64,000 nucleotides of DNA from Varanus komodoensis (lineage: Eukaryota > Chordata > Lepidosauria > Squamata > Varanidae), in contig NW_025336480.1 of assembly GCF_004798865.1 (NCBI RefSeq), forward strand, positions 15,108,980 through 15,172,979. The letters are read 5' to 3'. How positions within the stretch are numbered: the stretch's first letter is position 1; each line of letters opens with the position of its first letter. The translations under genes and the position numbers were made by a program. This document shows positions 1-12,150 of the stretch, piece by piece. A model generated the notes under the pieces. It searched no databases. It had not been told where the DNA came from and saw only the letters and a list, made by a program, of their open reading frames with translations.

Positions 1-430
1 ATAGTGCCATTTAATTACTGTTTGTAATTCATTTGCAGGCAAAAGCTAATATAAGCTTGGAACCATTTAGAAGATCGCTGATTGAAAGTCTCTGAATGTA
101 GTTCCTCTTTGCCCTGCACAAAATACCAGGCATTTGTATACCCTAAGACTCTAAGTGTCATTCTGGAATAAAATGATGAATTATCATGAGATGATTATCT
201 TCAAGCTTCCAGTCATAAAGAGAATAAATCATATTCTTTGTTACATGATAGGAGTAAGACTGGGTTTAATAGCGAGCATGAACCATTTTAAAATATTAGA
301 TGGTAAGCAGAAAATTTGTAAAACAACAAAAACAGCAACAAAAACCTCAACTTTCAAAAGTTTTTTGAGCAAATTTATACCAAGCCTTTCATATAGCCTT
401 GTTTATGTACTTCTTCACACAGTAATTAGC
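1..430. other. non-coding, no gene seen
   Basis: AT-rich single-copy-looking sequence. The short reading frame near 155-433 has no recognisable domain and no splice context, and reads as chance. Nothing else is supported here. Confidence 0.5.
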
Positions 431-693
431 TAAATTATGGAATTTACTGCCTCAAGAAGTAGTGATGGCCGCCAATTTAAAGGTGGCTTGGATCATTTAA
501 TGGAGAAGGCTATCAGTGGCTACTAGCCTTGCTGGCTAAGTGCTGCCTCCATTACCAGTGGCGGTACGCCTGCATACCACAGGCGGAATTCTTGCACCCA
601 TCAAGAGCAGCTTCTGGCAACTGGTTTGCCACTGTGTAAAGGGAGTGCTGGCCTGAAGAGACCACTGGCATGATCCAGCATGGCTTTCTTATG
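431..693 (+). mobile_element. CR1 LINE, 3' end fragment
   Basis: The stretch follows the familiar reptilian CR1 3' end: a 'tggaatttactgcc' block, then 'gtgatggccgccaa', then 'ggagaaggctatcagtggct', and a closing block ending in 'tttcttatg'. The same order is seen in the second CR1 copy at 53.9-54.15 kb, which supports the call. It is a 5'-truncated, diverged copy with no coding capacity. Confidence 0.75.
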
Positions 694-885
694 TGCCGCT
701 CAGTGAGCTCCACCGAAGCCGGTAGATGCATGGGATCTGCATGGGCTGAGCTGCTGCGTCCAGTGGCATTAGCCATGCATGGCTTTTATGCATGTAGAAA
801 TCCATGGCCATATTGGAGCACAGCACGAAGTTGCATCATGAGGCATGCTGAACTTTAGGGCTCTCGGGCTTCTATTTTGTGCCCG

Positions 886-889
886 TATT

Positions 890-932
<43 letters not shown>
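886..932. repeat. (TTTA)n microsatellite
   Basis: About ten tandem TTTA/ATTT units. They lie at the tail end of the adjoining inverted SINE, so they are most simply its expanded A-rich tail read on the other strand. Confidence 0.9.
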
Positions 933-1159
933 TATTGCGATTTATATCCTGCCTTTTTCCTACAAAGGGCTCAAGGCAGCTTACATCATTCTCCTCCTCC
1001 ATCTTATCCCCACAACAACAACCCTGTGAGGTAGGCTGGGCTGAGAGTCTGTGACTGGCCCAAAGTCACCCAGTTGGCTCCATGGCTGAGCGGGGACTAG
1101 AACCCAGGTCGCCTGAGTCCCAGTCCCACACTCTTAACCACTACACCACACTGGCTCTC
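933..1159 (-). mobile_element. tRNA-derived squamate SINE (Sauria-like)
   Basis: Read on the - strand this is a nearly full SINE. The head has an A-box-like 'gtgtggtgtagtggttaaga', then a B-box-like 'gggttctagtccccgctca'. The body carries 'cctacctcacagggttgttg' and 'gtaagctgccttgagccctt', and a TTTA tail lies beyond at 886-932. The same family recurs at 18.4, 20.6, 28.6, 48.1, 54.4 and 54.9-55.5 kb. The internal RNA polymerase III promoter boxes are well kept, so this is one of the younger copies. Confidence 0.85.
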
Positions 1160-1947
1160 ACAGTTAACCATTTAAGATGTACTGCTCCCAAGAGTCTCCC
1201 AAGAGCAAGGGCTACTGAGAGTAACTACCATGTCCACTGCCTTCTCCTGCTTCCCCTCAGCTTTTTCTATTTCTGTCCCTGAAGTTGACTGAAAGCTACG
1301 AAGTCTTAAACGACTTCTCGTGGTTTGGTCTCCTTTGTTCTTTCTTCCTAGCATGTATTTCCCCACCACTTGCATGAAATGCTCTCCATGGGATCAAAGG
1401 GCAGTGGACTTGGCCCGAGGTTGTGCGGCTTTCTCGGACCCTCTCTCTTTGTGTGCGTCAGGTAGGATGCCTGCCTGGCCATGCTGTCCCTGGGTTGCAA
1501 GGGAACCACGGCAAGTAATGCATGAAGGGCTGGTTTCTTTCTGCCTGGTTGGGGTCACACCGCAGTAGTGGGCTAGGAGTGGCAGTGGGCAAAGTGTTAA
1601 ATAGAAACCAGAGAATCTAGCCAGTCAGTGAGAGCTAGAAAATCCAATAGGCAAGTGCTAAGCTAGCCTAGTCACAGAGAACGGCAGCTATAATTTCAGG
1701 CTGAGAGGGAGCTGAGGCCAGTGAGAGAAACTATGCCAGCAAGTGCTGCTGTGAAACTCACTATCTGTACTGTGCTGCTGCAGCCCAAGTCCCCGGGTGA
1801 ATGACAATCTCAGTCTTGCTTTCATCATTAAAATGAATGGTGCTTGATTTTGCAGCTAGGCATGTGGCTTGGGTCTTTTGCCTGTTGGTGGGGCCATGTT
1901 GCCTTCAAGAACAATGTAAGTACTACAAGGCACCTCAAGTAGAGAAA
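1160..1947. other. non-coding, no gene seen
   Basis: Mixed-composition sequence with short chance reading frames on both strands. No splice-flanked exon, repeat or RNA gene recognised. Confidence 0.45.
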
Positions 1948-2072
1948 CTGTCCCCAACCTGGGCCCTTTCAGATGTTCTGGACTACAGTTCTTGTTGAAA
2001 CCAATCACCCAAGCCCCTGGTCAAGGTTGGTGGGAGTTTCCATCTAAAACACCTGGAGGAACCAAGTTTGGG
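1948..2072. mobile_element. palindromic MITE-like repeat (ggactacaRYtcc family)
   Basis: The left half has 'agatgttctggactacagtt' and the right half has the imperfect inverse, with 'ggtgggagtttccatct' and 'acacctggagga'. This back-to-back layout recurs at 6.1, 12.0, 19.5, 27.4, 35.6 and 58.2 kb. It fits a short non-autonomous DNA transposon. The superfamily is not settled because the ends are diverged. Confidence 0.55.
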
Positions 2073-2835
2073 TGTTGCTCTCACTTAGGGATGTAGGACA
2101 AATCTGCAATTAATTCAAATGGATCGGGATTTCTCAGAGCCCTCTCAGCAGATCTTACGTTAGACTTGCTTTTTCAGGTCATGTAGAGTCTTCAAGGCCT
2201 CGCAGATGAACTTTTACATATTTCTGCATAAATTTAGTTGCAGTAAAAACACAAAATAAGAATCTCCAATCAAAAATGTGCAAATTCCCCTATAAAATAA
2301 AGCATGAAAATGTGTCATTTGTGCATTTTTGGCTGATGCTTGCATTTTCAGGAGTGCAAATTTATTGCAAATCGCATGAATGCATTTGCACAAAGTCCAT
2401 GTGTGTAAATTGGCAGGTGGTTGAGCAAAAGTCATCCAAAACCTCAAACTGTTGCTGGAGCAGCTTTCTTTCCCTGCTTGCCTGTTCCCTCTCTTGCTTT
2501 CTACTGCCTTTCTCCACAGCTTCCCTTACTCAACTGTCTGTCCTGGGATGTACAGAAAGGTGGGAGGGGGGAGGGGGATAATTTTCCCCTTGTCATTCCT
2601 CTATTTTTTGTCCTGCTCCTACAGGTTTGTGAGGGAAGTGGAGAGCTGTTGGACATGTTGAAAAGAATTCAATTGGTCATCATTGATATGCCGTGGAACA
2701 GCAGAATGACAATAAAAAAAATCAATAAACTGATTGTATCTGGACCCTGTTTAGGATGAGGGCTCTACTGTCTTCTGTCTCAGATTACAACATGGTCTGG
2801 TCCTTCCAGGAAGTTCTAGTGTCTTGAGCAAAATT

Positions 2836-2838
<3 letters not shown>

Positions 2839-2869
<31 letters not shown>
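2839..2869. repeat. (AC)n microsatellite
   Basis: Uninterrupted AC dinucleotide run of about 15 units; likely polymorphic. Confidence 0.97.
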
Positions 2870-2871
<2 letters not shown>

Positions 2872-3663
2872 CCAGCCCCTGCAGTATCAGTTCAGGCTAG
2901 ATGTTTTGTTCACAGAGGTGTTGTAATACTGCAACTCTGTAAATTAGGATGGACAGAACAAATGGATGAATGGGGATGTGCAGACTGAGTTCTTAGAAAT
3001 CTGAATGCCAGTTTGAGGTTTAGGAAGTCAAACAAATAATGAAGCCCCTTCCTAACTAGCTAGTGATTCCGCATTCCTCCTCCAAAGGCTAACACCAAGT
3101 TTGCAGGGCGTAATGGTGATCTAAGTCTAAGTCTAAGTAAGCCATATATTTTGTTGAATGAATTGACTTTGTCTTTTGTTAATGCCTGAATTTCTCCTAT
3201 TTGCCATATGTACAGACAATGGGTAAAAGTGACCTACCCAATGGGGCTGTTTATATTAACATGTAACCCCTGAGAAGCAACGGTGTGTGTGTGAAAATAA
3301 AGGATGTAGTAGAGGGAGGCTTTGGGGTGTCAGAGCACCTGCACTTATTTTGGAGGGGGCCCTCAAAGTCGCTGAACCCTGAAGCCAAGGTCACTCTCCC
3401 TCCCACGGTGTCTCTCGAGACACTTAATTTTGCTGCCTCGTTGCTGGCAGTTGCCGCTGTGTCAGAGTCTGAATGCACTGCGTTAAGAATTGGCGTGTCT
3501 CTTTGACAGTCCCCAACAGTTCCCAGGAACCACCTCTCTGGAGAGGCCTGCCAGGTGTGCACCAGTGCCTTCTGTGACACTTTCCCTTGTGGTCAGTTTG
3601 GGGGCTTGGGGATGTGCGACTTTGAGGGGTGTGTGAAGGGACCCCCCACTTTGAAAGGGACCC

Positions 3664-3684
3664 CCCTAACCCTAACCCTAACCC
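3664..3684. repeat. short interstitial telomere-like repeat (CCCTAA)3.5
   Basis: Three and a half perfect CCCTAA units in a C-rich context. The length is near what can arise by chance or by repair slippage. It is far too short for a telomere, and internal telomere-like arrays of this kind are usually read as interstitial. Confidence 0.85.
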
Positions 3685-4818
3685 ACTGCACCCCTGGTAA
3701 AAGTAAGTGAAACAAAAGAGGACCCAGAGGGGTGGCCTGCTGCTGCAAACCGGCCCTGCTCCCTGCCACCGACAGCTGCTTGATCTTCAGAGTTAAGCAG
3801 GAGGTGGACATGTGTCGCCTCGGCACATCAGGCTGCCTCCGAAGGCTTCGTGACGAGGGGTGGTTGAGGAGCTGGCACTTCTGGCCAGTCACCAGGCCCT
3901 AATGAAGCCCGTCCGTGAGCAAGGCAGTCATGGGGTAACTGCATGTAGCTGCCCCTTTCTCTTTGGAAGTAGGATGGGATAAGGATGAGATAAACAAGCA
4001 ATGAGACACCAGGGCTTCAGAAGTAACTGTGTCTCAAATATTTCGCTTTTCAGGGTGCCTGGGGAAAGCCGGAGGAATCTCAAACCGAGAGAAGAACATT
4101 GTTCTCATTTTTTGCAAGCCTTGGCCTTTGCAAGCCTAGGTTCATGAACCTAAAGCCATAGAAGGCTCAGTATCTAATTAGGGTTATCTCAGCAGGTATT
4201 TGCCAGGCACCTACCTGGAGCTGGAGTTTGGTGTGGGAAAGCAAACAACCAAAGGTGGAGGGCATTGATAGAGGCCAGCCCCTCCGCCCTCCCCACAGCA
4301 AGCGAGGACAAGATGCTTCTAACTCCAGTGTTCCTTATGTTGAAACTGGCCAGCTAGACTGGCTTTGTGATAGGAAAGAGGAGCATTAGAGAAGTCACTG
4401 ACAAAAGTTACCAGCAAAGGAAGAAGTCCAGCCTTTGCAGAAATGCGGCTCATGCTCAGAAGTTGCTTGCAAACCCAATCCCTCCCCCTGCCCCACTTCC
4501 CATCCACAAGGAGTGAGGGTGGCTCCGGCTGCTCATGGGCCAGGTGGCAGGAATGTCGGATGCTACTCAGTGGGGCTGTTCATTGGGCCTGAAGCCAGCC
4601 TATGAGAGGGATCAAGCTACCTCCCTGCCCTCTACCTCCTGCTCAGGGGAGTTTCTCACAAACCAGATGTGGTTCCCATCAGCCCCTTGGCATTTCAGCC
4701 ACGCCTTCCAGTTCTGGTTCAGATTCCAGGGTAGCAGCCTTGTAATGCTGTCTTTCAAGCAAAGCAGGCCTAGTCCTACAGCCCTGCTTGAAATGGCCTT
4801 GCTTCATTTGCAGAATGC

Positions 4819-4842
4819 TGGGGCGGGGGGCGGGGGGGGGGG
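4819..4842. repeat. G-rich run
   Basis: Nearly pure G tract broken by two C bases. It could form a G-quadruplex in single-stranded DNA and is a likely assembly or sequencing weak point. Confidence 0.85.
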
Positions 4843-5105
4843 CAGATGTTGCTGCCTTCCTTTTATAATCATCTCACATTGTCTCATGTCTTCTTCCATC
4901 CTTTCATCTTACCAAATAAACTCTATGACGGAGGCAAAGATGGAATGCCTGCACATTATCTTTTTCGTTTGAGGAGGGCTTTGGAAGCACACTGTGACAT
5001 AACACAGAAGCACTTGGAGAAGCTGTAGAATCCTTGCTTGTGTTTTTCTTGCATTTGTCTCCTCTTGTGAGCTCGGTATTGCCTCCACATTTCTCTCCCT
5101 GCCAC

Positions 5106-5262
5106 CACTGCTATTTTATCTTCACAACAACTCTGGGAAGAAGGTCATGCTGAGAGGTCATAACTGGCCCAAGATCACTTAGTGAATGTCATGGCTGAAT
5201 GAGATTTGAACTTTCATCTCAGTCCCATTCTAGCACTCTAGCATTACACCAACGGTGTCTCT
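5106..5262 (-). mobile_element. old tRNA-derived SINE or MIR copy
   Basis: On the - strand a degraded tRNA-like head is followed by a body with 'cactaagtgatcttgggcca' and 'gttgttgtgaagataaaata'. The order matches the SINE family at 933-1159 and also MIR, which shares this architecture. It is much more diverged than the other SINEs here, so it is an older insertion and the exact family is open. Confidence 0.6.
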
Positions 5263-6102
5263 TTTCTTCTTAATAACATACAATAGCACAACAGGTGACA
5301 TAAAGTTATTGCACCGAGCATTTTGCAGCCTCAGTAGCTCTTCCTGCTGCATCACTCTGGAATGCCTAAGAGACTACAAATAGCTAGGAAGAGGGAAGAA
5401 AGAAACACGGAGAAAGGGCAGCTCTGTTTTTCTGGTAATGTAATGTAATGTCTGCTTCTGCCCTGGGAACAAAGCAGAAATGTTTGGCTAGAAACGTATC
5501 TATTTTTCTTCTTCCCATTATCTGAAACATGCAGAGCTCAGTACGTCAAGATGTGAGAACGCTTAACATCAACCTGCATTCTTTCTTGGATTCTCTTTTC
5601 AGGGGTTTTTTTTTTAATGTTATTATTTACAACCACTTTTCTATATGCAGTCAGAAGTTCTGGCAACAGAATTTAAAATTCCCTGTGCCCTCTCAGCTTT
5701 GCCTAATTAAAATTGACAACTCTTGTTTTAAACTACAAACATAATTACCTGGTTCCCTCCATGAACCTGGATCACTTCAACTCTCTATTGATAATTTATG
5801 AGCATCAGAGAAGCCGCATACGGCAAATATCAGGCACTGGAAAAACCTCACAGCAACTTCCCTTTGAAGTTGATCTATCTATGAGCAGAAGATGAGGCTT
5901 ATCCAGGAACATTAAGCGATGTGCTCTGCTTTAAAAGGACTCTGCCAGGCTTTAAAAGTGATATCATGACAGGAACGTTGCTCTGCATTTTTATATTTTC
6001 TACTTGCTTGAGGAATAGCTGTTCACTGGGGGACTTTCTCAATTTTTCTGCAAAGCTATCCTAGCACGAGCACCAGCCCTGTGTAATTCACAAAGTGCCC
6101 TA
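5263..6102. other. non-coding, no gene seen
   Basis: AT-rich. Includes a small 'taatg' repeat near 5440 and a T run near 5605. No exon or repeat family recognised. Confidence 0.4.
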
Positions 6103-6262
6103 ACTTAGCCTTTCCCCTCCTGGTACCCAACCCTGCAGCTGTTTGCAGCTTCCGGATATTTTTGGACTACATCTCCAATCCACCCCAGCCAGAATGGCCG
6201 ATGGCCAGGGATGATGGGAGTTGCTGTGCAAAACATCCAGAGGGTCTCAAGTTGGAGTAGGC
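6103..6262. mobile_element. palindromic MITE-like repeat, second copy
   Basis: The left half contains 'tttttggactacatctcc'. The centre has 'gccagaatggccgatggcca'. The right half 'gatgggagttgctgtgcaaa' and 'catccagagg' is the imperfect inverse of the left. Same architecture as 1948-2072. Confidence 0.6.
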
Positions 6263-7976
6263 ATCTCCAAACCCACCTCACAGAATGGATGGAGTTATAG
6301 CATTTCCTTGTTTCCGTAAGGTTGTACCCCTGAGAGGCAAAGCAAAGCAAAGCAAGAGAGAGCAGATATAATTACATTCAACAGAACAGAAGTAGCAGGG
6401 GACCCTGACCCCAACCCTTGTGCAGCAGAGGAAGGTTCAGCAGGGGTATGCATGCACTGCAGCTGCTTCTGCTGAAATCCCCTTTTCTGCACAACTAAAT
6501 TAAAGGCACCGGAGCCCCATCCTCTTCTGCACCTGCCCTCTCTAACAATGGAATGTTATTTCAGCCCTCTCAGCACTAGCTTGAATTACTTGGTCTTGGT
6601 TCTCCCAGGCTTTGAGTCAACTACTTTAAAAAAAAAAAACTCAGGAGAGGCCAGTGGCTCCTGTGTCAATGGGGTCTTTATCTAGTGCGGGTTTTCTTTT
6701 GAGCTGGATTGGACCTATCCTTGTTGCTCCATAGTGGTGAACCTGTTTGGGATGGAATTCAACACCACGGATCGTTTCCGTGCAACTCCTTCTATTTGCA
6801 TTGCTCAAATGCAACGATGAAATGGATGGGGAGTTCCACTGGCACAGGACCCCCGCCTCCCAGCCCACACAGCCTATCCTGAAAATGCATGCTCAAAAAG
6901 CCACTTGTGGAAACTAAAGCGTCTTACACAACTGTTTCAGGGTTTTAGGAGCACAAAGACATCAGATACTGACTTTTCACAGCTATATCCGCCATTCTGA
7001 GGGCCCTCCATGTGCCTTACCCAGCTGTCTCACATTTCTTATTCTCAATCCATTATTGTAGCATAAAATTCCTTAAGAATGTCCCAAGAAACTGATTGAT
7101 TTAATTTATTGGAGTTTAAGGCACTTGGAAGTTACAGTGTGATGTCAGTATTAATGCTATACATTTGTGATGGCAGAATATTGTGGAAAAGTTTTCTGTT
7201 CCTTATGATTTAGTTATATACACAAGATACACAAGAGAACACACATCTCAGAGCATGTTAACATTTCTAATGCATATTCTGTAGCACAACATGAAGTACC
7301 ATTTCCCCCTGATATGGAAATGGTTCTAGCCTTTATCAGGAATTGCTTAAAGAAGCAATGCTATGAATACTAGGGCTACCTATTTGTGAGCCTAGGTCTA
7401 GGCAGCATAATTCCAGCAGGTGGGACTAATTGTAAATTGCTTGGGTGGCTTCCTTCAGGCCCTTCACAAACAAGTGCCTATAACTGGAGTAAAAGGGAAC
7501 AGTGAAACTGAAGCCAAATGAATGTTTGAATGACTGGTGATACATATTCTTGATCACAGGCAACTAAAGAAAGATGCTGTTGTTTTGTGCTTAGAAAGTA
7601 GCTGTCAGAGTTCAGCGTACAAGATTTAAGAATGCCTTCAAAGAGGAAAAGCTCCAAAGTCAAATAGCAGGATTTCATCAATCACTTCCTATGATTAGAA
7701 AAAATTAACTGACAGTGCACAGATTCATTACGTGGGCTTTAATTGGTTCTGACACAGAAAATTGCTCTGGACCGGTGACACTGTTGTATGCAAGGAGATG
7801 TACTTTTTAACCATGTTACATGGCATGCTGAGAAAAATGGAGACCCACAGAAAGTGGGAGGCCTCATTTTCCTTCACTAGCTGCCGCCCATCCTTGCCCT
7901 GACCTGAGTTGCACTGAAATCTTTGAAAATCAGATCCAATGAAATGAACCTACATTCACTATACTTGCTAAGGTTT
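6263..7976. other. non-coding, no gene seen
   Basis: Ordinary AT-rich sequence with no recognised repeat family, exon or RNA gene. Confidence 0.4.
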
Positions 7977-7984
7977 GACTAGAT

Positions 7985-8209
7985 CAGGGGTCTCAAGCTC
8001 AACTTACCTGGGGGCCGCTGGAAGTAGAGTCTGGGTGAGGCTGGGCCGCCTCAAGTATTCCACCGCCGCGGTGGTGGTGGGCCGCTCATCCCGCGTGGCT
8101 CCCGGAGGCCGGCCTGGGCGCTGCCGGCGCTTTGAAGGCCGCAGGGCCCCTCCCCCGTGCCCCTCCCAGCCCGGCAATTGGCCCGCGGGCCGCGAGTTTG
8201 AGACCCCTG
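7985..8209. mobile_element. hAT-superfamily MITE with intact 8-bp target duplication
   Basis: The element begins 'caggggtctcaagctc' and ends with the near-perfect inverse 'gagtttgagacccctg', so the terminal inverted repeats are about 16 bp. It is flanked on both sides by the identical 8-mer 'gactagat' (7977-7984 and 8210-8217). An 8-bp duplication with a CAGGGGT start is the hAT hallmark. The interior is very GC- and CpG-rich ('gccgcggtggtggtgggcc', 'cccgcgggccgcg') in AT-rich surroundings. It is only 225 bp and encodes no transposase, so it depended on a donor enzyme. The perfect duplication suggests a fairly recent insertion. Confidence 0.88.
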
Positions 8210-8217
8210 GACTAGAT

Positions 8218-10273
8218 TGATATCTTTGGCTTCTATTTTAAAAGTACCCCTCCTAAATTTTGGTTTAAAAGGGAGAGATAGATGAGGTCTAGTATAATTA
8301 ACAAGGTGATCCTATGACCCTCTAGACAATGTCTAGATAGCCACAGGATTTTTTTTTTTTTAGCTCCAACGTCAGAAAATAGCTCCATTGTCAGTGTTGC
8401 GATTGCTTGCTTGGAGTGCTGTCCCCACACCCCCACCAGCCACTGCAGAAAGAATTCCAGAAGCTTCTCCAAGGTTGCAAAAGCAACAACCTTGAAGGGA
8501 GCCTCTTCCAAGATGCAATACGCCCTAGCAATACCTCAGCTTCCCTCCCTCCCACTCCCAAACAGCACAGACAGACAGTTCAATTGGCCACCTAGCTGCT
8601 TTGCAGGGCTAGGAAAGCACGGAGTTCAGAGGTTCAGAGGCCTCACTGGAGTGCCTCCTAAGGAGTTCTGTCAGTGCTTGGAATTACAATCCTCCGTGTG
8701 AACAGACTCCCGCATCAAGTGCCACTCTGACTTAGTCCCAACATGAGTGGCTCAAATAGCTATTTGCTAGTTAATATTTAGGTTGGTAAAAAAAACATCA
8801 CCGAGTGTCTTGCCTGTGGAACGCCGATGTTTTCCCAAGGAGAGTAAAGTGAGTGAGTGTGTGTGCACCGTTCTGTGACGGGGGCTACTGTGTGTTGTGT
8901 ATTCTATCTTGCCTCTGTCCGTTTGGAGAGAGCCAGTGAGCAAAAGCAAATATTAATGAAATGTTCCTGATTTATTATGGGTAGATAAATGTAAATGTAG
9001 CACTAGCTCAATGCATAACTCAAAAAGCGCTCGGCAGAGCAATGAGCCGAAGGGATCTGAAGGTCAGCACATAATGCAAATTGGGAGTAGGAAAGAGGCA
9101 CCCTCCAGTTCCTGTCTTCAGCCTTCTATGCAGTGGCGAAGCTGCCCTGTGTTAGCCAGACATAACGAGGAGAAAGCAGACGGACATGCCCTTGCACATT
9201 CTGAATGACAAGGAATGGCGAGACCCCTGTGCCATGAGCAGCCATACTGAGACCGGATAGAAGCAGCTGCCTTCACCACAAGGTGCCCTCGCTATTGACG
9301 TTTCAGCAGCCTGTTTGTAATGTACCCTGTTCACGGCATGTGGCCCTCACAGTCTAGCAGCCACAGTGGAGTCTGTGGCAGCGGTGGCCGTGGGTGCGCA
9401 ACAGGCAGACCTATGCACACCTCCTAGTGCCGGAGGTTAGCTGCAAGTGGCCTCCTCTTGCAGACTGGCCATTGGATTACGGACTGATGGGACAAACAAC
9501 CACTGGGGAAGCGACAGTGCTGCCTTTCACCTCCAGCCTGAGCACAGTTCATCGCATCAACAGGCAAACAGCCTGGCTACGTCGCGCTGGTTGTGGGAAC
9601 GGGGTGTTTTCATCGCATGATTAGATGGCACCGCTGCTGATTTCATTTCCTGGGTAAATCCGAGCCTGTAACAGGTTTACCCGTGGGTGCTGTGTGGAAA
9701 ATGGTTGTCTGCAACCCTGGAGAGAACTGGTGACGGCAAGCAGCCCTGTTCTACCAAGCATCCAGCAACTGCACATTTAGATCAGAGCATCCACAGGACA
9801 GAGCATGTGGCAAGAAAGGTGCAGTGGGAAAGGCTGCAGGTGTCGAATGTGTGGAGAGAGACCGTTGCAGAGGAGGCTGCGAACACTTTCCAGTGCTCAT
9901 ATTTTTAGTACACTGCTGGAGGGAATTTTGGCTTTCTCCCTATTACATATGTTTTAAATCTTTAATTGTCACTATCAGCTCAGGATTATAGTTATAGTCA
10001 ATTCTCAAACGTTCTGTTGAATGCACGTTTAAGTAAATGTTCATAATTGTGCAGAGCCTGAATGTCTGGGTACCTTTCATTATGTGAAATCTATTCAAAC
10101 AACAGAGCAGAATTCTGCATGACATGGACTATGTGGAACATTTTTACATGCCTGTCAGTTTGTGTAAATTATAGCAATTAAGTTTAATAAAGCTGGTTAC
10201 GCTATCTGATATATCTGTTAACCTGCATTCCTCAGAAGCTCTGGGACAGGCCTTCCACATGTTCTAACAAAGG
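8218..10273. other. 2 kb non-coding
   Basis: No recognised repeat family or exon. Several 60-95 codon frames are open on both strands but lack splice sites or domain-like composition. Confidence 0.4.
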
Positions 10274-10375
10274 TTGCAAATCTAGACCCACTTACATGGG
10301 AGCATGTCCTACTGAATTCAGTTGGACTTACTCCTGAGTAGACAAATAGAGGATTTTACTGTTAGGCTGTTTAAT
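10274..10375. mobile_element. palindromic reptile repeat (actcctgagtag family)
   Basis: Has 'cccacttacatgggagcatg', a central 'gaattcagttggacttac' and 'tcctgagtagaca'. This is the widespread reptilian dispersed repeat whose core is a near-palindrome around 'gggacttactcctgagtag'. Related pieces are at 35809-35880 and 40848-40945. Probably a short non-autonomous DNA transposon. Confidence 0.6.
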
Positions 10376-12027
10376 TATTTCCCATTAAAATCAGGGAGGC
10401 CTAAGATGGCTCAAATTTAGCTGGATAATACCTTTTGATTTAACATGTTATACTGTATAAGGTTTTTTTATTTAATTGACCTCTGCATGGATGTCTCAAT
10501 GAAAGTAAGTTCTATAGTAATTAAGGCAGGCAATCTTCAGATCACTGCTGTTGATTAGAGGCAATTCTTTGCTATATGATGAATGGAACTAGATGCATGG
10601 ATTTCGGTTCTGATGAGATCTTATCTCAAGTTTGTAAAGGAGTGGGACAGCTGTGAGATATTATTCCAGTGGCTGCTCTGAGTTTTAATACCCTGTCCCT
10701 AGGGATACCTTATGGTTTGCTTGCCCAGTTACAGTAAACTACTTCTTTCATGGACATTTGAGTTTTCAAGGGTTACCTATGAGTAAAAGTAGTTCATCTT
10801 ACAACAGTTATTGTGTCTATTAAAAGCTCTACACATGATCCCACCCAAAGAGAGAGGCATTTAATTGGCTGGTTCAGCTTGTGCTTAAAACCTTACCTGT
10901 ATCCTAACCTGAAGTTTAACCCTGCCCCTAACACATTGGCATCATTCCCATGAATTCTGTCAACATGCACAGAGACTGAATTTAGGGTGTTATGGTTGGT
11001 CGGTCCCTCTTTCTGGCCAAAGTTCACTCCTTTCTGCCTCGTTCTCCCAAGACATTTTGCCACCTGAGGCAAAAGCAAGATGGCACCCTATTCCCAGTCC
11101 ATGTGCAGAAACTGGTTGGTTTTGCATTTGGATCTCATTTCACCAACAGTGATGGGTTCATATTTCCTGCCATACCTGAACAGCAGAAAGCTTAGGACAG
11201 TCTGTGGCATTTGGTACTCTGCCCTCCACCCACAGCTCCCCTGCCACCCCAGCATTTGCCACCTGAAGAAGCTAGGGGGCATCTTCACCTCTAGCATCAA
11301 CCAGGCTAACGAGAGGCCTGCCCTGGGAATAGACGCAGAAGACACAGGCTTCCTGGGAGAAGGATTCATATCCTTGAGGGAGGCAGCGATCCTACGCAGG
11401 CAGTCCCCAGACCATTACCATTCCAAACAGCTAAGCTGTGTCAGTCCCTGTGTGGGAACAAGGATTTTCAAGAAAATTCACTAGAGCATGGAGGAGATGT
11501 ATATCTCAGTTTGGGGTTTCCTGGCTCACAGGGGCCCCTTTCTGCACTGCGTGGTTGACACTGTAGCTAGCGGCTGTGGGAGGGAGGGAGCCTTTAGCTA
11601 AACTATTGTTCTTTTGTGGAAGAGGTGGGAGACATGTACAACAGGGGTATGATATAGACAAATCCTGTTGGAAGAGTGGATTCCACTTTCTTGGAAGTGA
11701 TGCATCTCAAATGAGGGCGGTTCATAAAGCTCACCACAAAAACAAGATTAGCCTGGCAGCAGTGGACAATGGAAACCTGAATCCAAGCAGAAAAGGCTTC
11801 CTCCCTCACCACTAGCCCTCATCTACCCTTTCTGCTACTTCTCTGCCCCCCCACCACCCTGTACTGAGAAATGTTCATAGGCTACCATACTCTGGCTCCT
11901 CCCAATTTGCTCCTTCAACTGGAAGCATCACGCCAATGTTGCAGCCATGCCCAGGCACAGGTGTGGCGGTCAGTGTCTACCTGGGCTTCATATTCGGGCA
12001 TTCTGGATAAGCCTGCCTATTCCACGA
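10376..12027. other. non-coding, no gene seen
   Basis: A 134-codon frame at 11080-11484 and its antisense 93-codon partner look like chance in moderately GC-rich DNA. No repeat family recognised. Confidence 0.4.
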
Positions 12028-12150
12028 CAGCATTCCCCTTCAGATGCTTTGGACTTCAACTCCCATCGGCCCTATCCAGGATGGACAATGGTTTGAAACT
12101 CTGAGACTTGCAGTCCAGAAGACTGGGAGAACCAGGCTAGGGGAGGCTGC
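12028..12150. mobile_element. palindromic MITE-like repeat, third copy
   Basis: Left half 'cagatgctttggacttcaac', right half 'cttgcagtccagaagactgg' and 'ggctaggggaggct'. Same inverted layout as the copies at 1.9 and 6.1 kb. Confidence 0.6.

Larger units (their letters stand above)
2073..5105. other. 3 kb non-coding with simple repeats only
   Basis: Apart from the CA repeat, the telomere-like motif and the G-rich run listed separately, I see no repeat family or exon here. The longest chance reading frames (112 and 145 codons) end at random points, lack splice context and have low-information composition. Confidence 0.4.

Noticed and set aside
933-1159. tRNA gene on the - strand
   Set aside because: A- and B-box-like text is present, but there is no foldable tRNA body and the sequence continues into the SINE body.
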